Assembly (NCBI GenBank): GCA_002751075.1
Contig: NAOQ01000353.1
Coordinates: 40,993-81,515 of the forward strand
DNA length: 40,523 bases
Source of the DNA: Ichthyophonus hoferi
Lineage: Eukaryota; Opisthokonta; Ichthyosporea; Ichthyophonida; Ichthyophonidae
Direction: 5' to 3'
How positions within the stretch are numbered: the stretch's first letter is position 1; each line of letters opens with the position of its first letter. Shown piece after piece: positions 22,657 through 34,074 of this stretch. The notes beneath the pieces are model-generated. The model saw only the letters and a program-made list of their open reading frames with translations, had not been told where the DNA came from and did not search any database. Made by a program: the position numbers and the translations under genes.

Positions 22657-23155
22657 CTAGATTGTATGTCAATTGACGCATGCAATCAAACGTTAAAGCA
22701 AATTTTTTATTTTCCAACATCTATATTTTTTATATTAACACAATTTTCTGTTTAAAAAAAGCTTTAATGTATGTTAAATAATATAGGGATGAGAGAAATT
22801 ATTAAAACTATTACTAATTCATCTCGATTAACAGTTGGTGGTGCCTCTTCCTTTCCACTTGATTTAATCTATGTATTTGATACTTTATTGGCTAAGCGCC
22901 AGGTGTGAAGTTAATATTTAGGTGCAGGATTACTTTTTACTATCATCCTAGGCACATAAAATTAATCGAATAGTAATCTGGGCGATACGATTAACGCGAA
23001 ATACATACAATTATTGCGACTTAAGTACAAAATTCTAATTTCCTTTCATTTTTTTTTAGTTTTAGTATTTTTAATTATTAGAATCATCACAATCAAGTAT
23101 TTATGCAACTATTGCTGTAACTGCGAGTGAGTACAAAAATATCCATCAAATTTAC

Positions 23156-23299
23156 CTCTCTTGGCGCTGCAACAAGTACATCGGCACATTTTGATTCGCG
23201 AAGCACGCACCCGAAGCAATAGTTAGCTTGATCGTCCCGAATATATCGAATATATAAACTACAGGTGGCTCTCATCAACTTTTGTCTCAAAATTGTCAT
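23156..23299 (-). CDS. Possible first exon of an unrecognised minus-strand gene
   Basis: An ATG at 23299 opens 48 codons that end exactly at a GTAAAT donor in phase 0. The sequence includes MTILRQKLMRATCSLYIRYI and CFGCVLRESKCADVLVAAPR. Local base composition is less AT-rich than the flanks. It would be divergent from the Pro/Gln-rich gene, with only 156 nt between the two start codons. No downstream exon of the right phase was found, and no family is recognised. Confidence 0.35.
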
Positions 23300-23455
23300 T
23301 TAGGGTATCTGAAGACTCCTTATCTTTAGCAAAAACCATAAGCACATTCATTAACACATATACAAACAGCTAGGCTATTTATTTCCTTCTTGCTCTATTA
23401 AAACACATTTGCAGACATTGTTCTTTAACCCACCTCACCCCACCTCATCGCTATT

Positions 23456-26277
23456 ATGTACCAATATCAACCAACTCAGCAGCAGCAGCAGCAGCAGCAG
23501 CAACAGCAGGGGCCTTACCCAGGCCAGCCTCATAATAACTACCAAATTCCCCAGAGCCAACAATCTGCACCTCAATATGGCTACCAACCTCCTACCCTGG
23601 ACTATCAACAGGCACCGGCACAGCCCCAGGAGATGACGTACCATATGGGCCACCAGCCAGTGTCCAATTATCAGCCGCAGTACATGCAGGGACCACCCCA
23701 ACCCCAGCCAATGATGATATCCCATCCANNNNNNNNNNNNNNNNNNNNNNNNNNNNNNNNNNNNNNNNNNNNNNNNNNNNNNNNNNNNNNNNNNNNNNNN
23801 NNNNNNNNNNNNNNNNNNNNNNNNNNNNNNNNNNNNNNNNNNNNNNNNNNNNNNNNNNNNNNNNNNNNNNNNNNNNNNNNNNNNNNNNNNNNNNNNNNNN
23901 NNNNNNNNNNNNNNNNNNNNNNNNNNNNNNNNNNNNNNNNNNNNNNNNNNNNNNNNNNNNNNNNNNNNNNNNNNNNNNNNNNNNNNNNNNNNNNNNNNNN
24001 NNNNNNNNNNNNNNNNNNNNNNNNNNNNNNNNNNNNNNNNNNNNNNNNNNNNNNNNNNNNNNNNNNNNNNNNNNNNNNNNNTCAGGCACCTCAATATGGC
24101 TACCAACCTCCTACCCTGGACTATCAACAGGCACCGGCACAGCCCCAGGAGATGACGTACCATATGGGCCACCAGCCAGTGTCCAATTATCAGCCGCAGT
24201 ACATGCAGGGACCACCCCAACCCCAGCCAATGATGATATCCCATCCACAGGCATCTCACTACTCCTCTATGGGACCCTCTCCTCAGTACACTAATCCCCA
24301 GCCCCAGTACACTAGTCCACAGAACACGTACAAGCCCCTGCAGCCTCAATATCCTTCTTTTCCTGACCAAAACACAAGCTATGTACCCTCAGCCCCATCC
24401 CAGTTGTCAAGTACGGCTATGTCGTACTCTCCTCCACACCTCTCCCCAAACTTCTCTCCAAACCAGCAGCCTAAAAACGGTAGGACAAATGGCGACGTCG
24501 ATTCTGCCCCGCAAGGCCTTATCAGCCTTAACCTGACCGGTCTTGCCAACTCTTTTCCATCTCCCCCGCCCTCTCAATCTTCTTTACTCTCTTCAAAAAA
24601 CAACAGCCGTCATACTGCTCTTGTTCGTGTACAGGGAAATTCTTCTACAAAATCTGGGAGCAATCCAACCATTCCAGACGTCCTGCCCATGCCAAAGAAT
24701 TCCAATACTAAAGCAACAGTAAAAACATCGTCTTCACTTGTTCGTATCCCTCCTAGGCCTACTACCCCTTCTATGCCTGCAACTAATATTTTCACGGAAA
24801 CTTCAGCCCTGGATTTTACCATGGATAAGGTATGTGCCATTTATTCGTTTTTTAAAAAATAACATATTTATTATGTTATATTTTTTATTCGTTGACTTTA
24901 CAATAAAACCTACTAGGACATTTCAAATCTTTTACCATTGCACTATTCTTGCACTAGTATATTAGTATATTATAGTTAGATAGATGTATGCATACTTGAT
25001 ATTATACTTAACGGAAAATACTTAGTTGGGGGTACAATAGTGCGATAGCACATCACGTATGTGTGAATGGATAGCTTAAAATTGATGATTTCTAAAGTTT
25101 ATTATTAAATATATGATATACATACTTGTCGACGTACTTTTGATTTATTTATTTTTGTTTCTCCTCCTTCCTACTACTACCTTTTCAATATATTATATTA
25201 TATATATATATATATATATATATTACATTACATCTTATTATGTACAATATATTAACAGGCTATTTATTTTATGTCATTGGTATCTTGCATTTAGTAATTA
25301 TAAGCGGTTTAACTTATTAACTTGATACACAAAGGTATTCCTATACATATTTAACTATATTTTATAGAGGGTATTAACAAATATATTCATTGATCAAATT
25401 ATTCTTACTCTTCTCTTTTGTCTTCGGCACAAATCATTTTCCGCAACCAACATACACTATCAATAATACAACGTAGCTAAATTTACACAAATAATCTTTT
25501 TACAGGGTGACACACACCATGTTAATAGTAGTGTTCTAGCTCGAATTAATGCGTTGAAAATCTCCCATCCTGGCTATGACGATAATAAAGTGAACATGGC
25601 GTATAGAAAAGCAATTGCAGCCCTTGTAGAATTGCAAGACAATATACAGAAAGAGCATAAAAGTGATTGCAAGAACATTGTGAAAAAACTTAATAAGGGT
25701 GATTTGCAAGCCCTAGACGAGTATAAACCATTGTTAAAAAAGGCTTACATGGTAAGTAATAACAATTTTTTGTTTTTTTATTATTTTTAGGTATCTTGAA
25801 AATTAAAACTTTAATACTATCCTCTCTCTATTATTCACTCCTCTTCACTAAGCCTCCATTTCATTAAGTCACCATAAATTTAATGATTTTTATTTCATTT
25901 AATTGAAGACAAGATCATCTTCCACATTATCTCTTATTAACCCACCATATCCTATTATATTCTATCTATTGTAATCAAAGTTGTATATGTATTTTATATT
26001 AAACTGATCATATCCTTATTACTCTTTCTAGATGAAGTTGCGCACAGAGCGTATAATCTACGATGAATGGCATTCCACTGAGAGAGGTCTCTTCCAAAAG
26101 TATCTTGAAAAGGCAATGGCCAGGGTTGGAAAAAATTATAAGGCCCGCCCAGGTGAATTTGAAGAGGTTATCCAGAGAATGGACAAGGAAAGAAAGGAAA
26201 TGGAACAAAAACAGATGAAACAAATGAAGATATTTGTTGATGTCTCAGAACAATTGATTAAGGAGTGCATGTTGTAG
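23456..26277 (+). CDS. Pro/Gln-rich protein of unknown family (3 exons, gap in exon 1)
   Basis: Exons 23456-24829, 25506-25751 and 26032-26277 join in phase 0 with GTATGT and GTAAGT donors. The model is 621 residues counting 118 or so hidden by the gap. The N-terminal two thirds are low-complexity: an 11-residue polyQ tract at residues 8-18, then repeated PQ/YQPQ/QPQY words and a Ser/Pro/Thr-rich stretch, likely disordered and prion-like in composition. The last 160 or so residues are different: charged and helical, with INALKISHPGYDDNKVNMAY, KSDCKNIVKKLNKGDLQAL, a conserved-looking YDEWHSTERGLFQKYLEKAM and a final Glu/Lys/Met coiled-coil-like segment. Such layouts occur in transcription and RNA-granule proteins, but I cannot name this one. 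An ATG at 23456 follows an AT-rich leader. An AATAAA lies 117 nt after the stop. Confidence 0.8.
23567..23728 (+). repeat. 162-nt duplicate, left copy
   Basis: Matches 24086-24247 over its full length as far as I can read, and abuts the N gap directly. The offset of 519 nt is a multiple of three, so both copies are read in the same frame (APQYGYQPPTLDYQQAPAQP...). Confidence 0.9.
23729..24081. other. Assembly gap (353 N)
   Basis: Run of N inside exon 1 of the Pro/Gln-rich gene, flanked by the two copies of a 162-nt sequence. Probably an unresolved tandem repeat or unmerged contig ends. Confidence 0.98.
24086..24247 (+). repeat. 162-nt duplicate, right copy
   Basis: Right-hand partner of 23567-23728. 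After it the sequence continues into unique PQ- and Ser-rich coding sequence. Confidence 0.9.
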
Positions 26278-26393
26278 TGGGGATTTGTGTGCGTATGTGT
26301 ACAACGCTGTAAAATATTATTTAATCTGTTTTTAGTTGCAGTGATCACATACGGCTTATTGATATAATTTTGAGGGTAGTTTCAAGGCTGATA

Positions 26394-26399
26394 AATAAA
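26394..26399 (+). terminator. AATAAA polyadenylation signal
   Basis: Canonical hexamer 117 nt downstream of the Pro/Gln-rich gene's stop codon. In AT-rich DNA it could occur by chance. Confidence 0.5.
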
Positions 26400-26582
26400 A
26401 CTTAACAGAAAAAACTATAGATAAAAATATTGCAACAATGTAAAGCGGTGAAATATTCATGTTATCTTACTGTTTATATTTATAATTGGAGTTGGTGAGA
26501 TCTACTTCTTGATTTTAACCTATGCGGTAATTAGTTCATCCATGCTTAGAATAGCAGGCAACTATTGCAAAAAATAATTTTT

Positions 26583-26825
26583 GATATAAACTATATAGCC
26601 ATTTTTCACCAACACTACGGAATCAAGAGTCCAAATCTATGCCAGACGGAACCTTTTTATACTTTCTAAATATAACATTATGCATATATATATGTTTGTG
26701 TGTATATATAATACTTCAGAACCCAGTATTAATTAAATAATTAATTAAAACCATAGTTATTTTTCCTAAGCTGTATATGTAGTTATATTTGATATCACTA
26801 TGATTTACTAGCATAACTTAAATTA
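26583..26825 (+). mobile_element. Short dispersed element, copy A
   Basis: Shares with copies B, C and D the ordered blocks ACGGAATCAAGAGTCC, GACGGAACCTTTTT, TACTTCAGAACCCAGTATTA and CTGTATATGTAGTTATATTT. About 240 nt, non-coding. The size fits a MITE or SINE, but I cannot define terminal repeats. Confidence 0.65.
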
Positions 26826-28395
26826 TTTATGCACTATATCTATATAAGGTCAAATGATTATAAATATGACGCTATTTTGTGTACATTAAAGAAGAAAACT
26901 TAATTAATACTGTATATTGGAAGAAAAAAAAGAGAGGTTCCGAAAATACTGTGCTGATGTGGGAGATACTGTGTACGTGTTGGTAGTACTGAATATATAC
27001 ATGGGATGTAAAACCTCAACTTATGTACTTTATTATCCCGCCTGGTTTAGTTAATGAATTAATCAATTAAAGTTAATTAATATATCTATGTAATTATCGC
27101 AGTATTTCTGGAGTTGATTTGATTATTTCCTAGATAGCAGTATGCTCACTTGTAACAAAGTCTATATTTGGAGTGAAACTCTGTTATTATCAATTACTAT
27201 CTCCTTTTTTACCTCAACTAATAATATATACTGCCTACCTGCATTTATCTACCTATTTACGTAAGACACACTATCCTCTTTGTGCATTATCAACATATAT
27301 TTAATTATCCTTTCATACCTATTAGTATCCCTCTGTCATTTTTTGTAGTCTTTTGCATATCTATTTGGGTTCTTGGTGTACCATTTTCCACATTTTCAAA
27401 TAATTTATTGTTCTTATTTGCTTCTATCTTTTAGTTTAGTGGTGTTGTATATTTGAAAAAAAATCATAAATCACATTGTAATCATAAGAGATTCAACTAC
27501 TTATTTATATCAGGTGACCACGCTCAAGATGGTATATAAATATATAATTATATATGTATATATCTACATACTTGAAATAGAAAATTTACAAGTGTTGGTC
27601 AAGCACAACAGAATGTACAACATGCTCTATATGTGAATAAACACTCTATGCCTTAAGCAAATATGCTTGTAGATTAATAAAAGCATAATGATTGTTTTTA
27701 AAATATTTCATGTACAATATGCAATGTACGAGTGTATAATGTATATTGTTTACATTTTACCTATGTTTTACACGGTTTCCGGAAATGAAATTTTGAAAAG
27801 CAATTATGCATGCCACATATGGAATGATAATATTCATACGCCTAGAGCGCATCGTTCTCGTTCTAAAACCTTCTTATTTGTCGGGTTAGCATCAGTATCC
27901 AAATTAAGAAGCAATAAATGATTCTTATTCAACACTGCCTACCAATTAGGCCTGCACAAACGTTCCATATTGGTTAATATTATAAAAGAGCCAATTATAT
28001 GGCCGTATAAAGTTTTGAAATCTTCAATCAGCGTACAGAATTGTGGAATATATTCTAGCCAACCAATCATATTATAAAGTACACTTTACAATTATTTTTA
28101 ATTTCACAGTTAATTTAATTATTTTATCTCGTTTTATTTTTAGTGTTTATACGTATATAATATATCATTATTATAACATATACAAGAACGAAATTATTCC
28201 TCCTTTGCTACCCAACCAACCCATTATATACCTACTATTTTATTTTCTTCAAGTATAGTTATCTATCTACTAGTTTTTTCTAGCATATACTATCAATAAA
28301 TATTTTTGTAGGATCTCCAACCACCTAATAGCCAACATTGATCTTTATTACAAGGTGGTTATCGCAGGTACATAAAGCTAAACCTAGACATAAAC

Positions 28396-31300
28396 ATGAA
28401 CCTTCCTCCACACACCTGGACTACCCTCTCCCTTCTTGAAACCTTACCCCCTGAACGGCTAGAGATTGTCATAGAGAGGGTATTTAGCGGTCTGCTAGAT
28501 GTGGCAGGATGTGAACAGAGAGGTAAATGTTTTAAATATATTGAACTGCAGGGGATTGGATAAGGTGATTTGGTTTACTATAGGGAATGGGAACTATAGA
28601 CTACATAACAATATACTAAGATTAGTTATATATATATATACTAATCTATATTGTCATAGACTAATATATACTTTCACGTGCTTTTACATGCCTCCATACA
28701 CATACAGACATAAACCAAGAGGAATGCGAATGCACATTGATACAATTACATATACTTACTCATTATACCCTTACATATACACATACATACACTTGTTGCC
28801 ATGCATCTATGCTTATTCACTTATACAGTACCACACGTGGACGCATAGATACCTGCTTGTATATAGTCTTACATATCTTTATCTACGAACATCTATATAC
28901 TTTTAATCGCTCTTGATTTACGTTTATGAAACAAGATAATAGAGAAAGCAAATATACTTTTTTTTGACAGTGTTAGTGCACTTGGCAAGGACTTGTATAA
29001 AGCAAAAATAAAGGTAATAAGTCATTGTTTAATATATACATGTGTATGTATATATACGTACATACACATACCGACAGAGATCCACAACTACATTTACACA
29101 GCTTGTGCTTTTAACATGTATTGAAGAAGGTAACTTCTATATTTTATAAGATTATATTAGGTTGTTCAACTATATATAGAGTTATATATATATCTTTTCT
29201 TATTAAGTTTCGGCAATTTAATGAACCAATCTCAATCTGCCTTCAATTGATCGCTATTGATCAGTAGTGTCATTGGATGATGTGACACTGAGTACTGGTA
29301 TTATTTCTTAGAAGGCATTTGATATTGTTTATATCTCTAACTGCATATCTACATGTATGCCATATATATCTACTTTCATATCTCTTTATTCATAAGTACT
29401 TGTATGCTTGTATACAATACTCAGTATATACACCAAATACACCAAACCTGACTATTAACCAATCAGCCCCTATGAACCATGCCGAGAATGCATGTGAAGA
29501 AGCCCTCGCCCAGTTTGTAGTAGAGGCAGTGCGATGCGGATTGGATCCTGAGGGGGTAGAGTAAGTTTACTATAGTTGGACTACGTATATACCTTGAATA
29601 TGTATATGTATATATGCTGTCATACATACTACTATACTATTCTACTATTATACATATATATTATCCTATATGCAAATGTATATATACTATTGCACAACCT
29701 ATTATATAATACCATACTATCATATATGTATATATATAACTATGCGAACGCGCTTACATATACATGTATTGTCGATTTTAGCTTGTATAGTAATTATCTC
29801 ACCCATATTCAGGGTGGCAACCAACTATTACATGCAGATCTTTTAGGATGAAAATTGTATAGCCTTTAGTCAGAATTACTGCAGAATCAAGAGCCCCCAT
29901 TCTGCCTCATACAAAACCTTTTTAAAAAAAATTAAATGTTTTAAAATTTTAAAATTGTTTGAAATACTTTGATACTTTTTAAATATAGTATTTTATATAT
30001 AGAATACTTCAGAACTCAGTATTATTTAATGAAACAATTATCAATATAGTTACTTTGTCTATGTTGTATATGTAGCTATATTTAACAGCATATACATAGT
30101 GATTTATATTAATATATATATATATATATACCTATATAAATGCATTCATTTGTTACTTTATATATACTTATCTACCAAGTAGTGTGAACTATGGACTTAG
30201 ATATATATAGACATATTTACACCTACTATATTAGGAAGGAGCTCCAGGCCCACAGCCATCATCCCTGGACAGCCAGTGCCTATCATCACTATAAGACCGA
30301 ACACAAAGCACTGGTACAATGTGCAACCACCCGTCTATCTGTCCCCCGATTGGTCAATGTCACATGGTCCCTTGACAATAATTTAGATGTAGGTATATCC
30401 TATATTTTTCTAGTCTTTTTGTTTGATGAGCAATATCCTTTTCCTTTCTCTTTATCTATCTCCAATGACATATGTTGGAAAGCATAGTGTGTATGAAAGA
30501 ATATATATATATACCGATAAATGCGAACTAATTATACTAATGTAGATTAAGTCGATGGCCCGTCCCTTATTGGTCATATCATGCCTATAATTAAATTTAC
30601 TATTTATAATTTATAATTTGATGGTTGCATTAGACCTTTAGCCCACATCTTGTTGTCATTTATTGTCGATATCGTTTACGAGCTAGCAGACTCTGGGAAC
30701 ATATAAAGTTTTGTGTTGCGATGCCATTAAGAAAGAGTGCCTATATGAATCTCATACTATCTCAACCACAACTAGATTGTAGTTAGTAGTTATCACATAT
30801 ATAACACTGCATTTAGCATAAAATTAAAGCCTTCCATATCTATTGCTATGCATATAGGTTTTAACATGTGGTGTCCATAGAGCCATCACCCTGCCAACCA
30901 ATCGCCTGCCTTATGTAAAGTTCAATTAAAAACCACCAATGGGCCTCGAGAGTTTAATTGCACTATGGAGGAGCTGCAGGTGGGACTCCGCTCGCATACA
31001 TGTACATATTGATGTCAGGCTTAATTATCAGGGTGGCATGTTTTTTTTTCAATCTAGTTCTAAAATCATCCATTATTCCTAAAAAAAAAGACAAAATATC
31101 AACAATATTTTTGCAATATTTATTAATCAGTAGAGCATTTCTGAAGGTTTATACTACTTAAACACGCCTATAATATAATATTTAAGTGTATATAACTGTA
31201 ATATATCTCATCATGTAAGCGATACACCAATCGTCTGGTGGGGTGAGATGATTATTGCAAGCAAAGAATTTAGGATAAAAACTTTATAGTTTTTATTTGA

Positions 31301-32380
31301 TATCACTACAGAATCAAGATCCTCCAGTCTGTCTCAGACAGAACCTTTTTCTGTTTTCTAAATATAGTATTACATATATATATAGTCACTTCAGAACTCA
31401 GCATTAATTAATTAATTAATTATCTCTATAGTTACCTTACCTATGTTGTATATGTCACTATATTTAATAGTTCATACATAGTCAGTCATAATAATAAGTA
31501 TATAAATATTTTTATGCATATATGTACTTACAAATAAATACAATTATTCGTTACTGCATGTCTAGATGGTTAGCTACGTAAATGCGAACGAATTTCTAGA
31601 TGCATATTTATATAGTGCTATTTGTCTAACCTTTATGTTTATGTGTTTATATATATATATATATATATATACGATATACGTCTTATGTTTGTATCTTTAT
31701 CTTTGTTAAGCTTATACATCTCTCTGTCTATATTTTTATACATCTATCTACAGTGATCTCATCTGTATATTGGTGTATATTTCTATTTAGCTAGATAGAC
31801 TCTTATTTGTACGTACATCTGTTCATTGCTACCTAGACATCTATTGGTTTTCAGATTTCTTAATGATTTTTATCCAATCATCATGTTATTTTTGTCTTAT
31901 TCAATCATAACACATGTTGGTAATTCACCTTATATAGTTACCCATCTTCGTATAACATCTTGGATTGTTTCTCTGTATGTATTAGTAAGATATATGATGT
32001 ACTATACAATGGTTAATTAATTTTACAAGGCTTAGACATAATTATATTGGTTTTTCTCTGCATTTATCTCGCACATTGGCTTATTAAATTGCACAGAGAA
32101 GCAAATCTAATACCGTTTTGGTATTATTATCACGCATACTTATTGGTATTGATAATCCCACACAGGATTCCTCACATATATATATGCAGGCGTAGGGCCA
32201 TATCATACTATATCATTATATATTATATCACCCTATGTATTTACATATGTATGTATAGATGTACGTACGTCTTAACACATCTACTTACAATGGTTTCTAT
32301 CTATACAGGATCTCGTAAACATCTGCAAGGAAGCCCTAAACAGTGTACAGTGTCAAGTCAACAGACTGACATCTCATTAA
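28396..32380 (+). CDS. COMMD3: COMM domain-containing protein 3 (5 exons)
   Basis: COMMD proteins form the Commander ring with CCDC22/CCDC93 and retriever, which recycles endosomal cargo; they also modulate NF-kappaB. Exons: 28396-28522, 29467-29560, 30235-30388, 30881-30979, 32309-32380; 546 nt, 181 residues, all phases consistent (human COMMD3 has 195). The N-terminal helical part carries LPPERLEIVIERVFSGLLD and EEALAQFVVEAVRCGLDPEG, matching the COMMD3 HN region. The COMM domain begins at about residue 112 with SVPRLVNVTWSLDNNLD, continues VQLKTTNGPREFNCTMEELQ (COMMD3 has FSCSMEQLQ), and ends DLVNICKEALNSV. Assignment to COMMD3 rather than another paralogue rests on those blocks. Introns 2 and 4 each contain a copy of the short dispersed element. 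Confidence 0.88.
29849..30105 (+). mobile_element. Short dispersed element, copy B (COMMD3 intron 2)
   Basis: Contains CTGCAGAATCAAGAGCCC, ATACTTCAGAACTCAGTATT and TATGTTGTATATGTAGCTAT, with an AT-rich insertion in the middle compared with copies A and C. Confidence 0.65.
31265..31490 (+). mobile_element. Short dispersed element, copy C (COMMD3 intron 4)
   Basis: Contains ACTACAGAATCAAGATCC, CAGACAGAACCTTTTTCTG, CACTTCAGAACTCAGCATTA and CTATGTTGTATATGTCACTA. The opening TTAGGATAAAAACT parallels TTAGGATGAAAATT of copy B. Confidence 0.65.
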
Positions 32381-33020
32381 TTTTCATGGCGTCTTTCAAT
32401 CACTTTATAACTGTTAAAAACCCACCAATGACTATGGTCTCTATAATAGATGCGACTATCCTATTAGCTCTGTCGTCATTATTACTTTCACCGCTCTACC
32501 AATTTGATTATAGATGGCATGTCGGGGTTTTAGCCATCTATAGCTTAGCCTGGTTTTTAAAGTGTTCAATGGGCCAATTGGTACCCACTCTAACTCCAAT
32601 GATATTCAAGTTATCACATCATTGTATTGCCAGTGATTGGCTCCAAATCATATACCTGAAACCTTTAGGAGTGATTACTATCCATATATAATTAATTTAC
32701 AACTGTGTTGTAGCGATTATGAAACTTTTCTTTCTTTTTCATAAATAGAACGCTTTAAAGAAATTCTTGGAATTTTAATAAATTTATAAACCCCGTTAAA
32801 TACCAAGTTGGAACCTGATTGGCTACTTTAACCCCCTATGGTTGTCATACTATCTGTCTAAATCCCATGTACCAACCAGGTTTACGTCTTAAATGAATAG
32901 TATTATAACTGGCTGTTGTACTCAGTAACAGGAGACAATGAAAGAAATGCCAAAAGTAAAATATTCAATTAATTTGGTATTTCCTTATATAGCTATACTC
33001 ATTCAATATTATTGGCGATT
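32381..33020. other. COMMD3 3' flank
   Basis: The COMMD3 3' UTR should lie here. A frame in a different register from COMMD3 (ATG near 32387, to 32691) stays open for about 100 codons with hydrophobic stretches, but it has no other coding support. Confidence 0.4.
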
Positions 33021-33026
33021 ATTATT

Positions 33027-33170
33027 ACACGTGTAGTCTGGAAAAATAGTTAGCACAATCTATTAGTGTCAAATGACACGTGTAATCTGGAAAAATAGCA
33101 CAATCTGTTAGTATCAAATGACACGTGTAATCTGGAAAAATAGTTAGCACAATCTATTAGTGTTAAATGA
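33027..33170 (+). repeat. Three tandem 45-49 nt units with ACACGTGT
   Basis: Units begin ACACGTGTA(G/A)TCTGGAAAAA at 33027, 33076 and 33121. The middle unit lacks four bases (GTTA). Each opens with the palindrome ACACGTGT, which contains an E-box/G-box core CACGTG. There are too few units, and they are too close together, for a CRISPR. Confidence 0.85.
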
Positions 33171-33475
33171 AAACTCAAGATAATTGATTAAAATCGAACC
33201 AGCCAATGGCAGAGGCCCTGCGACTATATAGCAAGCCATTTCAAATGCTATATTTTGACTCCAGATAGCACATTGCTCAGGCATTCTGCCTAAGACAAAT
33301 TCTGTTGACTTGTCTAATAATAATAAAATACGACTTGGCATATCTGTACTCTGTGTATGCAGATGGACACGTTAAAACACCCTTTAATTTAGTATTTTCT
33401 CTCCTAAACAAATATAGGTTACAGAAACATTACTGTCTCTACTTATTATTCCCAACAAGAAGCTATTAACTTAAT
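33170..33475 (+). repeat. Dispersed repeat, copy 2 (partner at 16985-17310)
   Basis: Same ordered blocks as the 17 kb copy: GAACCAGCCAATGG, TGTACTCTGTGTATGCAG, CGTTAAAACACCC, TTTAATTTAGTATTTTC and TTATTATTCCCAACA. It directly follows the three tandem units. Confidence 0.7.
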
Positions 33476-33649
33476 AGCTTATATGCCTTAGAGGTGATAA
33501 TTGTGCTAATACTAAAAATTGATGTTTTAAAAAATTACCAATAAAATGTAAATTATGTGTTGCATTCCACGATTATTGAGGACATGTTTATGTACTGAGT
33601 GTTTATAATGGTGCTTGATAGTAGATTATGGAAGGATGAGCCCACAAGG

Positions 33650-33830
33650 TTATCAAATATAGTTCAATACATAACATAGGCAAAGTAACTATAGTTAGTG
33701 TTAACAAATTATCAATGCTGGGTTCTGAAGTATTCTATATATAAAATGCTATATTTAGATAGTACAAAAATGTAATATCTGAGCCATATTGGAGACTCCT
33801 GATTCTGTAATACTGGAACAAAGACTACAC
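33650..33830 (-). mobile_element. Short dispersed element, copy D (inverted)
   Basis: Reverse-complement match to copies A-C at GGGTTCTGAAGTATTCTATA and CTCCTGATTCTGTA, plus AACATAGGCAAAGTAACTAT. The only copy in inverted orientation. Confidence 0.6.
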
Positions 33831-34074
33831 AGGTTTATCCCAACTTCTCATGATCTAAAAGTCACTAATACCATACCTAACACCCACATTTATCCTAGGC
33901 CCTACTTGTTTTATTGCTTCTCTATGAAATAGGTAGCATATGATATTAATAGTAAAATGAAATGGTCTAGGTCATTGGCAAATTAATTTTAGAAGACTAG
34001 CTGATAGTGACCCCTGAATGACTTGGTGACGCACCTCCTCTAACCACGTAAAACCTTAAAATGGATAATAATAA

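Larger units (their letters stand above)
26278..28395. other. Intergenic region between the Pro/Gln-rich gene and COMMD3
   Basis: Contains the 3' UTR and polyadenylation signal of the left gene, dispersed element copy A (26583-26825), AT-rich sequence and the COMMD3 promoter at its right end. No supported gene. Confidence 0.5.

Noticed and set aside
23592-24370. Minus-strand frames through the N gap
   Set aside because: Antisense of the Pro/Gln-rich exon, extended artificially by undefined bases.
29576-29851. Plus-strand frame of 91 codons
   Set aside because: Tyr/Ile-rich reading of TA-rich sequence in COMMD3 intron 2.
33027-33170. CRISPR-like direct repeats
   Set aside because: Three contiguous units without spacers in a eukaryotic genome; a simple tandem repeat.
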